From Desulfovibrionaceae bacterium (GTDB lineage: Bacteria > Desulfobacterota > Desulfovibrionia > Desulfovibrionales > Desulfovibrionaceae): a DNA stretch of 64,000 nt. Below are positions 35,654-44,455 of this stretch, in pieces. The DNA lies in contig JAFGBU010000025.1 of assembly GCA_016932995.1 (NCBI GenBank), positions 1 to 64,000 on the forward strand, given 5' to 3'. A model generated the notes under the pieces. That model was given only the letters and a program-made list of their open reading frames with translations, ran no database searches and had not been told where the DNA came from. Position numbers and translations under genes: made by a program. Positions within the stretch are counted from its first letter, which is position 1. Every line of letters begins with the position of its first letter.

Positions 35654-37693
35654 ATGGCCAACAGGATAGGGGTTTACGTCTGCCACTGCGGGACCAACAT
35701 CGCGGGCAAGGTGGACAGCGTGGGCGTGGCCAAGTTCGCCTCGACGCTCAAAAACGTCGTGGTCGGCCGGGACTACAAGTTCATGTGCTCGGACCCGGGC
35801 CAGGAGATGATCATCCGGGACATCAAGGACCTGGGCCTGAACCGGGTGGTCGTGGCCTCGTGCTCGCCCAGGCTGCACGAGAAGACCTTTCAGGGCGCCT
35901 GCCAGCGGGGCGGCCTCAACCCGTTCCTGTTCCAGATGACCTGCATACGCGAGCACTGTTCCTGGGTGACCAAGGACTTTGACGAGGCCACTGAAAAGGC
36001 CAAGCACCTGGTGGCCGCTGCCGTGAGCCGGGTCAACTACCACGCGAAGCTCTATCACCGCGAGGAGAACGTCCACCCCGACGTGCTCGTGGTCGGCGGC
36101 GGCATCGCCGGGATCCAGGCCTCCCTGGACGTGGCCAAGTCCGGGCACAGGGTCCACCTGGTGGAGCGGGACGCGTCCATAGGCGGACACATGGCCCAGT
36201 TCGACAAGACCTTCCCGACCCTGGACTGCGCGGCCTGCATCTCGACCCCGAAGATGGTCGCGGTCTCCCAGGAGCCGAACATCAACCTCATGACCTACAG
36301 CGAGGTCACCGAGGTCAGCGGGTTCGTGGGCAACTACCAGGTCAAGATCAAGCGCAAGCCGCGGTACATCGACGAGACCAAGTGCACGGGCTGCGGCCTG
36401 TGCATGGAGAAGTGCCCCAAGAAGGTGCTCAGCGAGTTCGAGGAAGGCATCAGCATGCGCCGGGCCGTTCACCGCAACTCCCCCCAGGCCGTGCCCAACA
36501 TCCCGGTCATCGACGCCGCGAACTGCCTCAAGCTGACCAAGGACAAGTGCGGCAACTGCGAGAAGTTCTGTCCCTCCGGGGCCATCGACTACACCCAGAC
36601 CGAGACCGAGCTGGAGCTCGATGTCGGGACCATCGTCCTGGCCACGGGCTACGACATCCTCGACCCCACCCCGCTCAAGCAGTACGGCTTCGGCCGCTAT
36701 CCCGAGGTCTACACCGGGCTGCAGTTCGAGCGCCTGAACAACGCCGTGGGCCCCACCGGCGGCAAGATCGTCATGAAGAACGGCCAGCCCCCGGAGAGCG
36801 TGGCCATCATCCACTGCGTGGGCTCCAGGGACAAGAACTACCACGAGTACTGCTCCCGGACCTGCTGCATGTACGCCCTCAAGTACGACCACCTGATCAA
36901 GGACAAGGTCGGGCATCACGTAAAAATCTTCAATTTCTACATTGACATGCGCTGCTTCGGCAAGGGCTACGAGGAGTTCTACCGCCGGGTCCAGGAAGAG
37001 GGCGTGTCCTTCATCCGCGGCCGGCCCGGGGAGATCACCGACCAGGCCCAGACCCCGGAGGAGGAGGGCAAGCTCATCGTGGTCAGCGAGGACACCCTCC
37101 TGGGCCGCCGGATCCGGGTGCCCGTGGACATGGTCATCCTGTGCACGGCCATGGAGCCGCGCAAGGACACTGCCGAGGTGGCCAGGATATTCGGCATCAG
37201 CCAGGGCATGGACGGCTTCTTCCTGGAGGAGCACCCCAAGCTGGGCCCGGTGTCCACGGCCACGGACGGAATCTTCCTGGCCGGCGCCTGCCAGGGGCCC
37301 AAGGACATCCCGGACGCCGTGGCCCACGCCTCGGGCGGGGCGGCCCAGGCCATGGCCCTGGCGGCCAGGGGCAAGGTGAGCATCTCCCCGACCACGTCCT
37401 GGATCAACCCGGACATCTGCATCGGGTGCAAGATGTGCATCGGCCTGTGCGCCTACTCGGCCATCGAGTTCGACGAGCGCAGGGGGGTGTCGGTGATCAA
37501 CGAGGCCATGTGCAAGGGCTGCGGGAGCTGCGCCGGGCACTGCCCGAGCGGGGCGGCCCAGATCAAGCACTTCACGGAAAAGCAGATATTCAACGAGCTT
37601 GACGGCCTGTTGATGGCCGTGCCGCCCGCGCCCCGGGCCAAGGAAGAAGAGGAACCGGTCAAGGCCGAGGACACGGCCGAGGCCGCGGCCTGA
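35654..37693 (+). CDS. hdrA: HdrA-like flavin and iron-sulfur subunit
   Basis: This 679-residue protein is a canonical HdrA: an N-terminal domain with CHCGTNI and ASCSPRLHEKTF, an FAD-binding Rossmann motif VVGGGIAGIQ (147-156), the HdrA-specific cysteines in LDCAACISTPKM (Cys192, Cys195), two inserted ferredoxin clusters (Cys244-247-250-254 and Cys291-299-302-306), and two more [4Fe-4S] motifs near the end (CIGCKMCIGLC, CKGCGSCAGHC). In bifurcating complexes HdrA holds the FAD that splits electron pairs. It begins the cluster and is followed by an MvhD/FlpD gene, so electrons may enter from a partner dehydrogenase or hydrogenase. Confidence 0.93.
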   Translation: MANRIGVYVCHCGTNIAGKVDSVGVAKFASTLKNVVVGRDYKFMCSDPGQEMIIRDIKDLGLNRVVVASCSPRLHEKTFQGACQRGGLNPFLFQMTCIREHCSWVTKDFDEATEKAKHLVAAAVSRVNYHAKLYHREENVHPDVLVVGGGIAGIQASLDVAKSGHRVHLVERDASIGGHMAQFDKTFPTLDCAACISTPKMVAVSQEPNINLMTYSEVTEVSGFVGNYQVKIKRKPRYIDETKCTGCGLCMEKCPKKVLSEFEEGISMRRAVHRNSPQAVPNIPVIDAANCLKLTKDKCGNCEKFCPSGAIDYTQTETELELDVGTIVLATGYDILDPTPLKQYGFGRYPEVYTGLQFERLNNAVGPTGGKIVMKNGQPPESVAIIHCVGSRDKNYHEYCSRTCCMYALKYDHLIKDKVGHHVKIFNFYIDMRCFGKGYEEFYRRVQEEGVSFIRGRPGEITDQAQTPEEEGKLIVVSEDTLLGRRIRVPVDMVILCTAMEPRKDTAEVARIFGISQGMDGFFLEEHPKLGPVSTATDGIFLAGACQGPKDIPDAVAHASGGAAQAMALAARGKVSISPTTSWINPDICIGCKMCIGLCAYSAIEFDERRGVSVINEAMCKGCGSCAGHCPSGAAQIKHFTEKQIFNELDGLLMAVPPAPRAKEEEEPVKAEDTAEAAA

Positions 37694-37718
37694 TCGGACG
37701 CTGATTCAGGAGGATCAC

Positions 37719-38141
37719 ATGGAAGAATTCGAGCCCACCATCGTCGCCTTTGTCTGCAACTGGTGCACCTACACGGCCGCGGACCTGGCCGGCACGGCCA
37801 GGATGACCCAGTTCCCGAACGTCAGGCTCATCCGCATGATGTGCACCGGCATGGTCGATCCCAAATACGTGATCAAGGCCCTTTTGGCCGGGGCCGACGC
37901 CGTGCTCATCAGCGGCTGCCACCCCGGGGACTGCCACTACATCAACGGCAACTACAAGGCCAGGCGCAGGGTCAAGCTGCTCCAGGAGATACTGACCGGC
38001 TTCGGCATCGACACCCGGCGGGTGAAGCTGACCTGGGTCGGCGCGAGCGAGGGCAACGAGTTTGCCGAGACCGTGAATCATCTGGTGAACGAGATCAGGG
38101 AACTGGGCCCCATCGAGACCAGGGAATTGATGGTCGTCTAA
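37719..38141 (+). CDS. MvhD/FlpD-type [2Fe-2S] electron-transfer subunit
   Basis: This 140-residue protein has the MvhD/FlpD pattern: CNWCTYTAADLAG (Cys13, Cys16), Cys42 in MMCTGMV and SGCHPGDCHY (Cys67, Cys72), which bind a [2Fe-2S] cluster. In Hdr complexes this subunit passes electrons between a hydrogenase or formate dehydrogenase and HdrA. CAGGAGG precedes the ATG 25 bases behind hdrA. It is complete for the family and carries Cys, not selenocysteine, at the motif positions. Confidence 0.92.
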   Translation: MEEFEPTIVAFVCNWCTYTAADLAGTARMTQFPNVRLIRMMCTGMVDPKYVIKALLAGADAVLISGCHPGDCHYINGNYKARRRVKLLQEILTGFGIDTRRVKLTWVGASEGNEFAETVNHLVNEIRELGPIETRELMVV

Positions 38142-38177
38142 GCGCGCCGGCGGGCACATCCGCCGGGGAGGATAAAC

Positions 38178-39323
38178 ATGGCAACCACAGCGAAAATCGA
38201 GGTCCGGGACAAGAACCCCGTGGCCGCGTTGCAGACCTTTTTGGCCCAGGTCCTGGAGGACGAGTACGTGGCCGGCGTGCTGGCCCCCAGGCACCTGAAC
38301 GACAACGGGGCGCTCATGCCCACACTGGTCACCGACCCGGCCATGCTCGACCGGGTCGATCCCCTGGCCCCGGCCTTTCCGTTCAACGCGGCCAAGACCC
38401 TGGTCAAGCTGACCAACGGCGAGATGGTCAACAAGGTCGCCGCGGTGCTCAAGCCGTGCGAGATCAGGGCCTTCGTGGAGCTGGTCAAGCTCAACCAGGG
38501 CAACATGGACAACGCCCTGCTCATAGGCGTCGACTGCCTCGGGTCCTTCGGCAACACCGAGTACCTGAACTACGTCAAGGACGCTGACCCCATCGCCTCG
38601 AGCCAGGAGTTCGCCAGGGCCGCCCTGGCCGGGGAAGAGTCCCCGGGCGGGACCCCGATAGCCAAGGCCTGCATGGCCTGCGAGCATCCCTCCGCGGTCC
38701 AGGCGGACCTGAGCATCGGACTGGTGGGCCTGGACATCGACGACCACCTGGTGGTCTCGGCCCACACCGCCAGGGGCGAGGGCCTGCTCTCCAGGCTGGG
38801 CCTGCCGGACGTGGCCGAGGCCCCGTCCAGGGCCAAGGCCATGGCCGAACTGGTGAAAAAGCGCACGGCCTTCCGGGACAAGATGTTCGAGGAGACAAAC
38901 GAGGCCACGGCGAGCGTGGAAAAGCTCGCCCGGTACCTGTCCGGGTGCGTGAACTGCTACAACTGCAGGGTGGCCTGTCCGGTCTGCTACTGCAAGGAAT
39001 GCGTCTTCGTCACCGACGTCTTCGACCACAAGCCCTGGCAGTACCTGGATTGGGCCGGGAACAAGGGCATGCTCAAGATGCCCACGGACACGGTCTTCTA
39101 CCACCTGACCAGGCTGGCGCACATGAGCACGGCCTGCGTGGGCTGCGGCCAGTGCTCCAACGCCTGCCCCAACGACATCCCGGTCATGGAGCTGTTCAGG
39201 ACCGTGGCCGCGCGCACCCAGGCGGCCTTCGGATACGAGGCCGGCAAGAGCACGGACGACGCGCCGCCCCTGTCGGTCTTCCAGGAGAAGGAGTTCTCCG
39301 AGGTCACCGGGGGCGTGGACTAG
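38178..39323 (+). CDS. FrhB/FdhB-type iron-sulfur oxidoreductase subunit
   Basis: This 381-residue protein resembles the beta subunit of F420-hydrogenases and formate dehydrogenases: VLKPCEIRAFVELVKLNQ and GVDCLGSFG in the N-terminal half. A cysteine-dense stretch SGCVNCYNCRVACPVCYC (Cys257 onward) and a CVGCGQCSNACP motif (Cys320-323-326-330) can hold two [4Fe-4S] clusters. It may connect the Hdr complex to NAD(P)H, ferredoxin or a formate-type donor. GGGGAGG precedes the ATG. The electron donor cannot be decided from the sequence; the catalytic molybdenum/tungsten subunit of a formate dehydrogenase is not in the window. Confidence 0.8.
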   Translation: MATTAKIEVRDKNPVAALQTFLAQVLEDEYVAGVLAPRHLNDNGALMPTLVTDPAMLDRVDPLAPAFPFNAAKTLVKLTNGEMVNKVAAVLKPCEIRAFVELVKLNQGNMDNALLIGVDCLGSFGNTEYLNYVKDADPIASSQEFARAALAGEESPGGTPIAKACMACEHPSAVQADLSIGLVGLDIDDHLVVSAHTARGEGLLSRLGLPDVAEAPSRAKAMAELVKKRTAFRDKMFEETNEATASVEKLARYLSGCVNCYNCRVACPVCYCKECVFVTDVFDHKPWQYLDWAGNKGMLKMPTDTVFYHLTRLAHMSTACVGCGQCSNACPNDIPVMELFRTVAARTQAAFGYEAGKSTDDAPPLSVFQEKEFSEVTGGVD

Positions 39324-39380
39324 GGACCGTTATGGGGCCCGGCCCTCGGGCCGCGGGCCGGACACAAGCCGGAGGATGGC

Positions 39381-42300
39381 ATGAAAAAGACATACGGAGC
39401 CCTGGTGGTCGGGGCCGGAGTCGGCGGGATCAGGGCCGCCCTGGACCTGGCCGAGACCGGACAGAGCGTGGCGCTCATAGACAAGAAGCCGAACATCGGC
39501 GGCATCCTGACCCAACTGGACTACCAGTTCCCGAACGACCACTGCGGCATGTGCAAGATGCTGCCCCTGACCGAGAGGGACGGCTCCTCGCAGTTCTGCA
39601 TGCGCAAGGGCCTGTTCCACCGGAACATCGACATAATGCTCTCGACCGAGGTCACGGCCCTGGAAGGCGAGCCCGGCAAGTTCATGGTCACCCTGCGCAA
39701 GCGCTCGGCCTTTGTGGACCCGAACAAGTGCATCGGCTGCGGCAAGTGCTCCGAGGTCTGCCCGGTCAAGGTGAAGAGCGACTTCAACGCCGGGCTGACC
39801 AAGCGCTCCGCGATCTATCTGCCCGTGCCCCACAACATCCCCAACCACTACGTGGTGGACCTGGACAACTGCCTGCGCTGCTGGCAGTGCTACAACGCCT
39901 GCCCCACCGGGGCCATAGACTTCAAGTTCGAGGAGCGCCAGGGCTTCCACATCCTGGTCGCCGATTCCGACCCCAAGACCTTCGAGGACATGAAGGACTG
40001 GCTCCAGGACCAGAACTTCCCCCTGCGCCACGTGTTCGACGGCGACGCGGCCGTGGACGCGCTCGCGGACCAGTCCCGGCAGGTCCGCATCCTGTTCCTG
40101 GACATGGGCCTGCCCGGCTCGGACCCGGAAAAGGTCCTGCGCCGCGGCCTGGAGCTGAACCCGGACCTGCACGTGGTGCTCATGGCCCAGCCCGACCAGG
40201 AGCAGGCCGCCAGGGAGCTGGCCGGCCAGGGGGCCAAGGACGTGCTCCTCAAGCCCTTTGAGCCCAAGCGCTTCGTGCCCTGGCTGGACAAGCTCTACAT
40301 GCGCATGATGTCCGACGAGACCCTGGACCTCGACGTGGGCGCGGTGATCCTGGCCGGGGGCTTCGAGTGCTACGACCCCGGCGAGGTCGGGGACGTCCTG
40401 GGCTACGGCCGCGAGCCGGCCGTGGTCACCTCGGTGGAGTTCGAGCGCATGTGCAGCGGCACCGGCCCGAGCAACGCCAAGCTGATCAGGCCCGGGGACA
40501 ACAAGCCGATCAAGAAGATCGCCTGGCTCCAGTGCGTCGGCTCCCGGGACCTCAAGAAGAAGGCCGACTACTGCTCGTCGGTCTGCTGCATGATCTCGAT
40601 CAAGGAGGCCCTGCTGGCCAAGAAGCTGACCAAGGGCGAGGCCGAGACGACCATCTTCTACATGGACATGCGCACCTTCGGCAAGGAGTACGAGCGCTAC
40701 CGCCAGAACGCCGAGGCAAATGACGGGGTCAAGTTCGTGAACGCCAGGATCCACTCCGTGGTCCCCGCGGACCAGACCTCGGGCAGCAAGGACATCAAGG
40801 TCCTGTACCTGGACGAGGCCGGCCGGCTCCAGGAGGAGGTCTTCGACCTCCTGGTCCTGGCCGTGGGCGCCAGGCCGCCCGTCGGGACCAAGGAGCTGGC
40901 CGAGGCCCTGGGCATAGAGACCAACGAGTGGGGCTACTGCAAGACCCGCTACTTCACCCCGTCCAGGACCAGCGCCTACGGCATATTCGCGGCCGGCTCC
41001 TACAACGGGCCCAAGGACATCGCCGAGACCCTGATCCAGTCCGGGGCCGCGGCCCTGGAGGCCTCGCGGATCATCACCATCTACGCCCCGCTCACCGAGC
41101 GCACGCCCGAGCCCCAGCCCGAGTACCGCAACGTGTCCCGGGAGACGCCCAAGATACTCATCGCCCTGTGCACCTCCTGCCCCATACTGGAGCAGACCGT
41201 GGACATGGACTCCCTGGTCGCCAGGCTCGGCGGCCTGGCCTCGGTGGCCCAGGTGGCCAAGATCGGCAGCGCCTGCACCAAGCCCGGCTGGGAGGAGATC
41301 GAGGCCCTGGCCGACAAGCATTCGCCCAACCGGATACTGATCGGGGCCTGCCAGCCCTACGCCTACATCCCCAAGCTCAGGGAGCTGGGCCAGACCATCG
41401 GCCTGAACCCGGCGCTCATGGACGTGGTGGACATCTTCACGCCCACGGCCGCCCGCCAGGGCGAGGACAAGGGGGCCGTGGAGCGCGAGGTCTTCTCGGC
41501 CCTGTCCATGGCCTCGGTCCGGCTCCTGGGCGCGGACCCGACTCCCCTGCCCCCGGCCACCCAGGTCACCCGCAAGGCCCTGGTGGTCGGCGGCGGCCTG
41601 GCCGGCATGACCGCGGCCATGGGCATCGCGGACCACGGCTACGCCGTGAGCCTGGTCGAGGAGCAGGAGACCCTGGGCGGCCAGGCCATGAACATCCGCT
41701 ACACCCTGAACGACGAGGACCCGGTCAAGTTCATGGAGGACCTGATAGATTCGGTCCAAAAGCACCCCAACATCACGGTCTACAAGGACGCCCGGGTGGT
41801 CTTGTCCTCGGGCCGGGCCGGCCGGTTCACCAGCGTCATCGCCACGGACCAGGGCGCGGTGTCCTTTGACCACGGCGCCACCGTGCTGGCCACGGGCGGC
41901 CGCGAGGCCAACGTCTACGACTACGGGTTCAGGGTCCACAAGTGCGTGATGACCCAGCGCGAGCTGGAGGACCAGCTGGCCAGCGGCGCCCTGGACACCT
42001 CGGCCCTGTCCGGGGTGGCCATGATCCAGTGCTGGCGGTCCAGGGACGAGGGACGCAGCTACTGCAGCCGGGTGTGCTGCGGCCAGGCCCTGAAGAACCT
42101 GCTCATGCTCAAGAAGCGCAACCCCGAGCTGCCCGTGTACGTGTTCTACCGGGACATCATGACCTACGGCTTCGCCGAGACGTACTACACCCAGGCCCGC
42201 AAGGCCGGGGCCGTGTTCATCCGCTACGACCTGAAGGACAAGCCCAAGGTCGAGTTCGAGGACAAGGTCCCGGTGATCACGGCCAGGGACCCGATCCTGC

Positions 42301-42881
42301 AGCGGGAGATCCAGGTCCGGCCGAGCCTGCTGGTCCTGTCCGGGGGCATAGAGCCCAACGAGGTGAGCGATCTCCAGGAGATGTTCGGGGTCGAGGTCAA
42401 CGCGGACGGCTTCTTCCAGGAGGCGGAGTACAAGTGGCGGCCCGTGGACTTCCTCAAGCAGAGGCTGTTCATGTGCGGGCTGGCCAGGGCCCCGGGAAAC
42501 ATGAGCGAGACCATCGCCAGCGCCAAGGCCGCGGCCCAGCGGGCGGTGCGCATCTTAAGCGAGATGAGACTGACCAGCGGCAGCGTCATCGCCGAGGTCA
42601 GGCACAGCCTGTGCTCGCTGTGCGGCAAGTGCATAAGCGTCTGCCCCTACGGGGCCAGGAGCCTGGACCTGGAACAGGACATGATCCTGGTCGACGAGCT
42701 GCTCTGCCAGGGCTGCGGGGCCTGCGCCGCGGTCTGCCCCAACAGCGCCAGCCTGCTCAGGGGCTTCCGGGACCAGCAGGTCCTCTCGGTCATCGACGCC
42801 GCCCTGAACGGGCTGAACTACGGCCGGGCCCGGGCGGCGGAACCCGAAACAGCGACCCAAACCGAGGGCGGTGAGTCATGA
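39381..42881 (+). CDS. Double HdrA-like protein with an inserted response-regulator receiver domain
   Basis: This 1166-residue protein holds two HdrA-like modules. Module one begins with FAD motif VVGAGVGGIRAA, has the cysteines in HCGMCKM, ferredoxin motifs CIGCGKCSEVC (Cys117-127) and CLRCWQCYNAC (Cys164-174), and continues at about 308-570. Between the ferredoxin part and that continuation, residues about 189-305 form a CheY-type receiver: ILVADSDPKT, phosphoacceptor Asp241 in ILFLDMGLPG, and Lys291 in VLLKPFEP; the second acidic residue is Ser196 and the strand-four Thr is missing. Module two has an HdrA N-terminal domain (590-690), FAD motif VVGGGLAGMTAA and two ferredoxin motifs near 1078-1119. 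GGAGG precedes the ATG; hdrC overlaps the stop (ATGA). Confidence 0.9.
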   Translation: MKKTYGALVVGAGVGGIRAALDLAETGQSVALIDKKPNIGGILTQLDYQFPNDHCGMCKMLPLTERDGSSQFCMRKGLFHRNIDIMLSTEVTALEGEPGKFMVTLRKRSAFVDPNKCIGCGKCSEVCPVKVKSDFNAGLTKRSAIYLPVPHNIPNHYVVDLDNCLRCWQCYNACPTGAIDFKFEERQGFHILVADSDPKTFEDMKDWLQDQNFPLRHVFDGDAAVDALADQSRQVRILFLDMGLPGSDPEKVLRRGLELNPDLHVVLMAQPDQEQAARELAGQGAKDVLLKPFEPKRFVPWLDKLYMRMMSDETLDLDVGAVILAGGFECYDPGEVGDVLGYGREPAVVTSVEFERMCSGTGPSNAKLIRPGDNKPIKKIAWLQCVGSRDLKKKADYCSSVCCMISIKEALLAKKLTKGEAETTIFYMDMRTFGKEYERYRQNAEANDGVKFVNARIHSVVPADQTSGSKDIKVLYLDEAGRLQEEVFDLLVLAVGARPPVGTKELAEALGIETNEWGYCKTRYFTPSRTSAYGIFAAGSYNGPKDIAETLIQSGAAALEASRIITIYAPLTERTPEPQPEYRNVSRETPKILIALCTSCPILEQTVDMDSLVARLGGLASVAQVAKIGSACTKPGWEEIEALADKHSPNRILIGACQPYAYIPKLRELGQTIGLNPALMDVVDIFTPTAARQGEDKGAVEREVFSALSMASVRLLGADPTPLPPATQVTRKALVVGGGLAGMTAAMGIADHGYAVSLVEEQETLGGQAMNIRYTLNDEDPVKFMEDLIDSVQKHPNITVYKDARVVLSSGRAGRFTSVIATDQGAVSFDHGATVLATGGREANVYDYGFRVHKCVMTQRELEDQLASGALDTSALSGVAMIQCWRSRDEGRSYCSRVCCGQALKNLLMLKKRNPELPVYVFYRDIMTYGFAETYYTQARKAGAVFIRYDLKDKPKVEFEDKVPVITARDPILQREIQVRPSLLVLSGGIEPNEVSDLQEMFGVEVNADGFFQEAEYKWRPVDFLKQRLFMCGLARAPGNMSETIASAKAAAQRAVRILSEMRLTSGSVIAEVRHSLCSLCGKCISVCPYGARSLDLEQDMILVDELLCQGCGACAAVCPNSASLLRGFRDQQVLSVIDAALNGLNYGRARAAEPETATQTEGGES

Positions 42882-43447
42882 GCCAGACAGAGGTCAAGGA
42901 CACCAAGACCAAGAAGGCCGACCTGGAGGCCAGGGCCCTGGCGGATATCCAGGACATGGTCGCCGCGTGCATGCAGTGCGGCACCTGCACCGCGTCCTGC
43001 CCCAACTCGTTCGCCATGGACTACACGCCCAGGCAGATGTGGCGGATGATCATCTTCGGGATGCTCGACGAGGTCCTGAAGAGCAAGACCTTCTGGCTCT
43101 GCTCGGCCTGCTACACGTGCACCCTGCGCTGTCCGCGCGGTCTGCCCCTGACCAGGGCCATGGCCGCGCTCAAGCGCCTGGCCGCGCTCAGGGGCGGGGA
43201 GCAACGCAAGAAGGCCGCCTTTTACAAGGAGTTCATCAACAACGTCCACAAGTACGGCCGGGTCCAGGAAACGGGCCTGATGTTCAGCTACTTCACGACC
43301 ATGATGGACCCGTTTTTGCCCCTGAGCTACGCCCCGCTGGGGCTGAAGATGCTCGGCAAGGGCAAGCTCCACCCGCCCTCCGGGGCGCACAAGGGCAAGC
43401 TCGACGCCATTTTCGACAAGGTAAAGCAAATGGAAGGCACGACATGA
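42878..43447 (+). CDS. hdrC: HdrC-like iron-sulfur subunit
   Basis: This 189-residue protein has the two [4Fe-4S] motifs of HdrC, CMQCGTCTASC (Cys31-34-37-41) and CSACYTCTLRC (Cys75-78-81-85), followed by a helical C-terminal region without membrane helices. HdrC relays electrons from HdrA to HdrB. Its ATG overlaps the stop of the double HdrA gene (ATGA), and its own stop overlaps the hdrB start in the same way, so the three are translated as a unit. The lack of membrane segments points to a soluble HdrABC-type rather than a Qmo-type complex. Confidence 0.92.
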   Translation: MSQTEVKDTKTKKADLEARALADIQDMVAACMQCGTCTASCPNSFAMDYTPRQMWRMIIFGMLDEVLKSKTFWLCSACYTCTLRCPRGLPLTRAMAALKRLAALRGGEQRKKAAFYKEFINNVHKYGRVQETGLMFSYFTTMMDPFLPLSYAPLGLKMLGKGKLHPPSGAHKGKLDAIFDKVKQMEGTT

Positions 43448-44421
43448 GATACGCCTACTACCCCGGGTGTTCGCTGACCGAAAGCGCAGTCGAGTTCGAC
43501 GTCTCCACCAGGGCGCTCATGACCGCCCTGGGGGCCGAGCTGGAGGAGGTCCCGGACTGGACCTGCTGCGGCGCAAGCGCGGTGGAGGCGGTCAGCAGGC
43601 TTCTGACCTACGCCCTGCCGGCCAGGAACCTGGCCCTGTCCGAACGGGACCTGCCGGGCCTGGACATGCTCATCCCGTGCAGCGCCTGCTACCTGAACCA
43701 CCTGCGGGTGGAGCGGGAGGTCCTCGGGGAGAAGGGGCTGCGGGGCGAGATGGACGAGATTCTGGCCGCGGACGGCCTCAAGTACGAAGGCACGGTCAAG
43801 GTCAGGCACCTTCTGGACGTGCTGACCAACGACATCGAGCTCAAGGCGGTAAAGGAAAAGGTCGGCCATGCCCTGCGCGGCATGGTCCTGGCCCCCTACT
43901 ACGGCTGCCAGATACTCAGGCCGTACAAGGTCTTCGACGATCCGGAGCGGCCCAAGACCATGGACCCGCTGATCAAGGCCACGGGCGCCGAGCCCCTGGA
44001 CTGGAGCATGGGCTCCAAGTGCTGCGGCGCCTCGCTCATGGCGACCAAGAAGGAGGTCGCCCTGGAGTCGGTGGCCGCGATCCTGGCCGCGGCCAAGGAC
44101 GCGGACGCCATCGTAACCGTCTGTCCCATGTGCCAGATGAACCTGGAGGCCTACCAAAAGCAGGCCCTGCGGGTAAACGGCCGGGCCAGGCCCATCTCCA
44201 TCGTCTACCTGCCGCAGGTCCTGGGCCTGGCCTTCGGGCTCTCGGAAAAGGACGTGCTTCTTGACAAAAACATGACCGTGACCGAAAGGTTCCTAAACAG
44301 GCTCAGGAATCCTGAGCCTCCGGAAGAGCCGGAGGCCAAGGACGCGCCCGCTGCCGAAAAACCGGCCAAATCCCAAGGCAAAACCGAACCGGCCAGGGAA
44401 CAAGGCACCCCGGCGCAGTGA
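43444..44421 (+). CDS. hdrB: HdrB-like CCG-domain subunit
   Basis: This 325-residue protein has two CCG motifs that bind the noncubane [4Fe-4S] clusters of the HdrB active site: Cys9, Cys41-Cys42-Gly, Cys79 and Cys82 in the first; Cys155, Cys193-Cys194-Gly, Cys227 and Cys230 in the second (CPMCQMN). In methanogens this subunit reduces the CoM-CoB heterodisulfide; in sulfate reducers the disulfide substrate is not settled. The last 45 residues are a low-complexity tail rich in Pro, Glu, Lys and Ala, beyond the normal family end. The frame begins at ATG 43444, overlapping hdrC. Confidence 0.93.
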   Translation: MRYAYYPGCSLTESAVEFDVSTRALMTALGAELEEVPDWTCCGASAVEAVSRLLTYALPARNLALSERDLPGLDMLIPCSACYLNHLRVEREVLGEKGLRGEMDEILAADGLKYEGTVKVRHLLDVLTNDIELKAVKEKVGHALRGMVLAPYYGCQILRPYKVFDDPERPKTMDPLIKATGAEPLDWSMGSKCCGASLMATKKEVALESVAAILAAAKDADAIVTVCPMCQMNLEAYQKQALRVNGRARPISIVYLPQVLGLAFGLSEKDVLLDKNMTVTERFLNRLRNPEPPEEPEAKDAPAAEKPAKSQGKTEPAREQGTPAQ

Positions 44422-44455
44422 CTGAGTGGAGAACCCTTCACAGGAGGATGCGCAT

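Noticed and set aside
42878-43447. QmoC or other membrane-bound Hdr subunit
   Set aside because: The protein has the HdrC cysteine motifs but no transmembrane helices, so it is a soluble HdrC type.
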